A stretch of DNA of 64,000 nt from Bacteroidia bacterium (GTDB lineage Bacteria; Bacteroidota; Bacteroidia; UKL13-3), in assembly GCA_025454975.1 (NCBI GenBank), contig JALONK010000002.1:1-64000 (forward strand), given 5' to 3'. Below the pieces are notes generated by a model, which saw nothing but the letters and a program-made list of their open reading frames with translations, did no database searches and had not been told where the DNA came from. Shown here piece after piece: positions 62,866-64,000 of the stretch (its first letter is position 1; every line of letters begins with the position of its first letter). A program made the position numbers and the translations under genes.

Positions 62866-62911
62866 AATATTAGAGTATTACTTTTGCTCACCTTATATAA
62901 AACAAAACGTT

Positions 62912-64000
62912 ATGATTATTGGAGTTCCAAAAGAAATTAAAAACAACGAAAACCGTGTAGGTTTAACTCCCGCAGGTGTATCTGCGTTAGTAAAGGCAGG
63001 CCATACACTTTATGTGCAAGCAACAGCAGGAAATGGTAGCGGTTTTAGTGATGAAGAATACATTAATGCAGGAGCCAAAACACTTCCAACAATTGAAGAT
63101 ATTTATGGCATCGCAGAAATGATTATTAAAGTAAAAGAGCCAATTGAAAGAGAATATCCGTTAATAAAAGAAGGTCAATTATTATTTACTTATTTTCATT
63201 TTGCTTCATACGAACCATTAACACATGCCATGATTAAAAGCAAGGCAGTTTGTTTAGCTTATGAAACAGTTGAAAAACCTGATCGCAGTTTACCATTGTT
63301 AATTCCGATGAGTGAGGTAGCAGGAAGAATGAGTGTGCAAGAAGGCGCAAAATATCTTGAAAAACCAATGGGTGGACGAGGTATTTTATTAGGTGGAGTT
63401 CCGGGGGTTAAACCTGCTAAAGTATTGGTATTAGGTGGTGGTATTGTTGGAACTCAAGCAGCAAAAATGGCAGCAGGATTAGGAGCAGATGTTTCAATAA
63501 TGGATATATCATTACCACGTTTACGTCAGTTAGACGAAATCTTACCTAAGAATGTTAAAACGGTATATTCAAATGAGTATAACGTAAGAGAAGCCATAAA
63601 ACAATCAGATTTAATTGTTGGGGCAGTATTGATTCCGGGGGCAAAAGCACCTTCGTTAATTACAAGAGACATGTTAAAAACCATGCGTCCGGGAACTGTT
63701 ATGGTTGATGTTGCTATTGATCAAGGAGGTTGTTTCGAAACTTCGAAAGCGACAACACATGAAGACCCAATTTATGTTGTTGATGAAGTAATTCATTATT
63801 GTGTTGCCAATATGCCGGGAGCGGTTCCTTATACCTCTACCCTAGCCTTAACTAATGCTACATTACCTTATGCATTGCAATTAGCAAATAAAGGTTGGAA
63901 GAAAGCTTGTAAAGAAAACAAAGAACTAGAATTAGGATTAAATGTTGTTGATGGCAAAGTGGTATATAAAGGTGTGGCCGAAGCTTTTAATCTTCCCTAT
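62912..64000 (+). CDS. ald: Alanine dehydrogenase (3' end cut by window)
   Basis: The frame opens at ATG 62912 and runs 363 codons to the window edge without a stop; full-length enzymes are about 370 aa, so only the very end is missing. It converts L-alanine and NAD to pyruvate, ammonia and NADH, or the reverse. Motifs visible are [20 protein letters not shown] (substrate-binding N-terminus), [15 protein letters not shown] with the catalytic His near 96, [24 protein letters not shown] (NAD fold, near 171-194) and [21 protein letters not shown]. The hallmarks agree with Ald rather than the related transhydrogenase alpha subunit. Confidence 0.92.
   Translation, partial: MIIGVPKEIKNNENRVGLTPAGVSALVKAGHTLYVQATAGNGSGFSDEEYINAGAKTLPTIEDIYGIAEMIIKVKEPIEREYPLIKEGQLLFTYFHFASYEPLTHAMIKSKAVCLAYETVEKPDRSLPLLIPMSEVAGRMSVQEGAKYLEKPMGGRGILLGGVPGVKPAKVLVLGGGIVGTQAAKMAAGLGADVSIMDISLPRLRQLDEILPKNVKTVYSNEYNVREAIKQSDLIVGAVLIPGAKAPSLITRDMLKTMRPGTVMVDVAIDQGGCFETSKATTHEDPIYVVDEVIHYCVANMPGAVPYTSTLALTNATLPYALQLANKGWKKACKENKELELGLNVVDGKVVYKGVAEAFNLPY

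Overview
The window looks like a chromosome segment of a Bacteroidota bacterium, probably near the Chitinophagales/Sphingobacteriales. It is AT-rich. Several secreted proteins end in a type IX secretion (T9SS) sorting domain (817-2646, 23289-24548, 56123-59176). It also carries a fused alpha/beta 2-oxoacid dehydrogenase E1, a small-type PurL, a GIN-domain protein beside an ECF sigma/anti-sigma pair, and a TPP-riboswitch-controlled TonB receptor next to pnuC. The placement is inferred from gene content only. I saw no rRNA, tRNA, CRISPR array, insertion sequence or prophage structural module.

Left part (1-3154): the 5' end of an NrtR-like Nudix/winged-helix regulator (minus strand), then a T9SS-exported protein with an internal 169-residue duplication.

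Accessory region (3155-26218): this is the unusual part. Five minus-strand genes of 707, 1057, 152, 2149 and 2053 aa form two tightly packed transcription units separated by a 1.34 kb gene-free gap. None has a signal peptide or a T9SS tail, although the largest ones have beta-rich and PKD/Ig-like architectures normally seen in exported proteins. The 1057-aa protein has hydrophobic middle segments and a C-terminus that looks like a polymorphic-toxin domain; the 152-aa gene directly after it sits where an immunity gene would. Each of the two units, and a neighbouring T9SS Asp-box propeller gene, is preceded by the same inverted-repeat box (GGTTC-N4-G(A/T)ACC). An orphan LuxR-type response regulator lies just upstream. 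A phage-endolysin-type M15 peptidase is divergent from that regulator. I propose this as a co-regulated, possibly undescribed system of giant cytoplasmically made proteins, perhaps released by lysis. Its function is unknown. The gap carries three 132-bp tandem repeats with GC-rich palindromic cores and one inverted extra core.

Housekeeping part (26315-62906): a minus-strand run with a DJ-1/PfpI protein, a VOC protein, a small outer-membrane protein, a bestrophin channel, a beta carbonic anhydrase and an F420-type oxidoreductase, with a divergent HxlR regulator. Then trmB, DUF456, menE, a DUF2795 protein, a Fic-fold protein with a destroyed active site, an Fe-S photolyase/cryptochrome, an M1 aminopeptidase and an acyl-CoA-dehydrogenase-like gene. 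Next come the TPP riboswitch with its TonB receptor and divergent pnuC (thiamine uptake), a prolyl oligopeptidase lipoprotein, DUF486, a B12-binding radical SAM protein, tatC-rpiB-FMN reductase, the sigma/anti-sigma/GIN locus, purL, a large secreted endonuclease I, the fused E1 and two tandem DUF1573 proteins.

The right edge (62912-64000) is an almost complete alanine dehydrogenase gene cut by the window.
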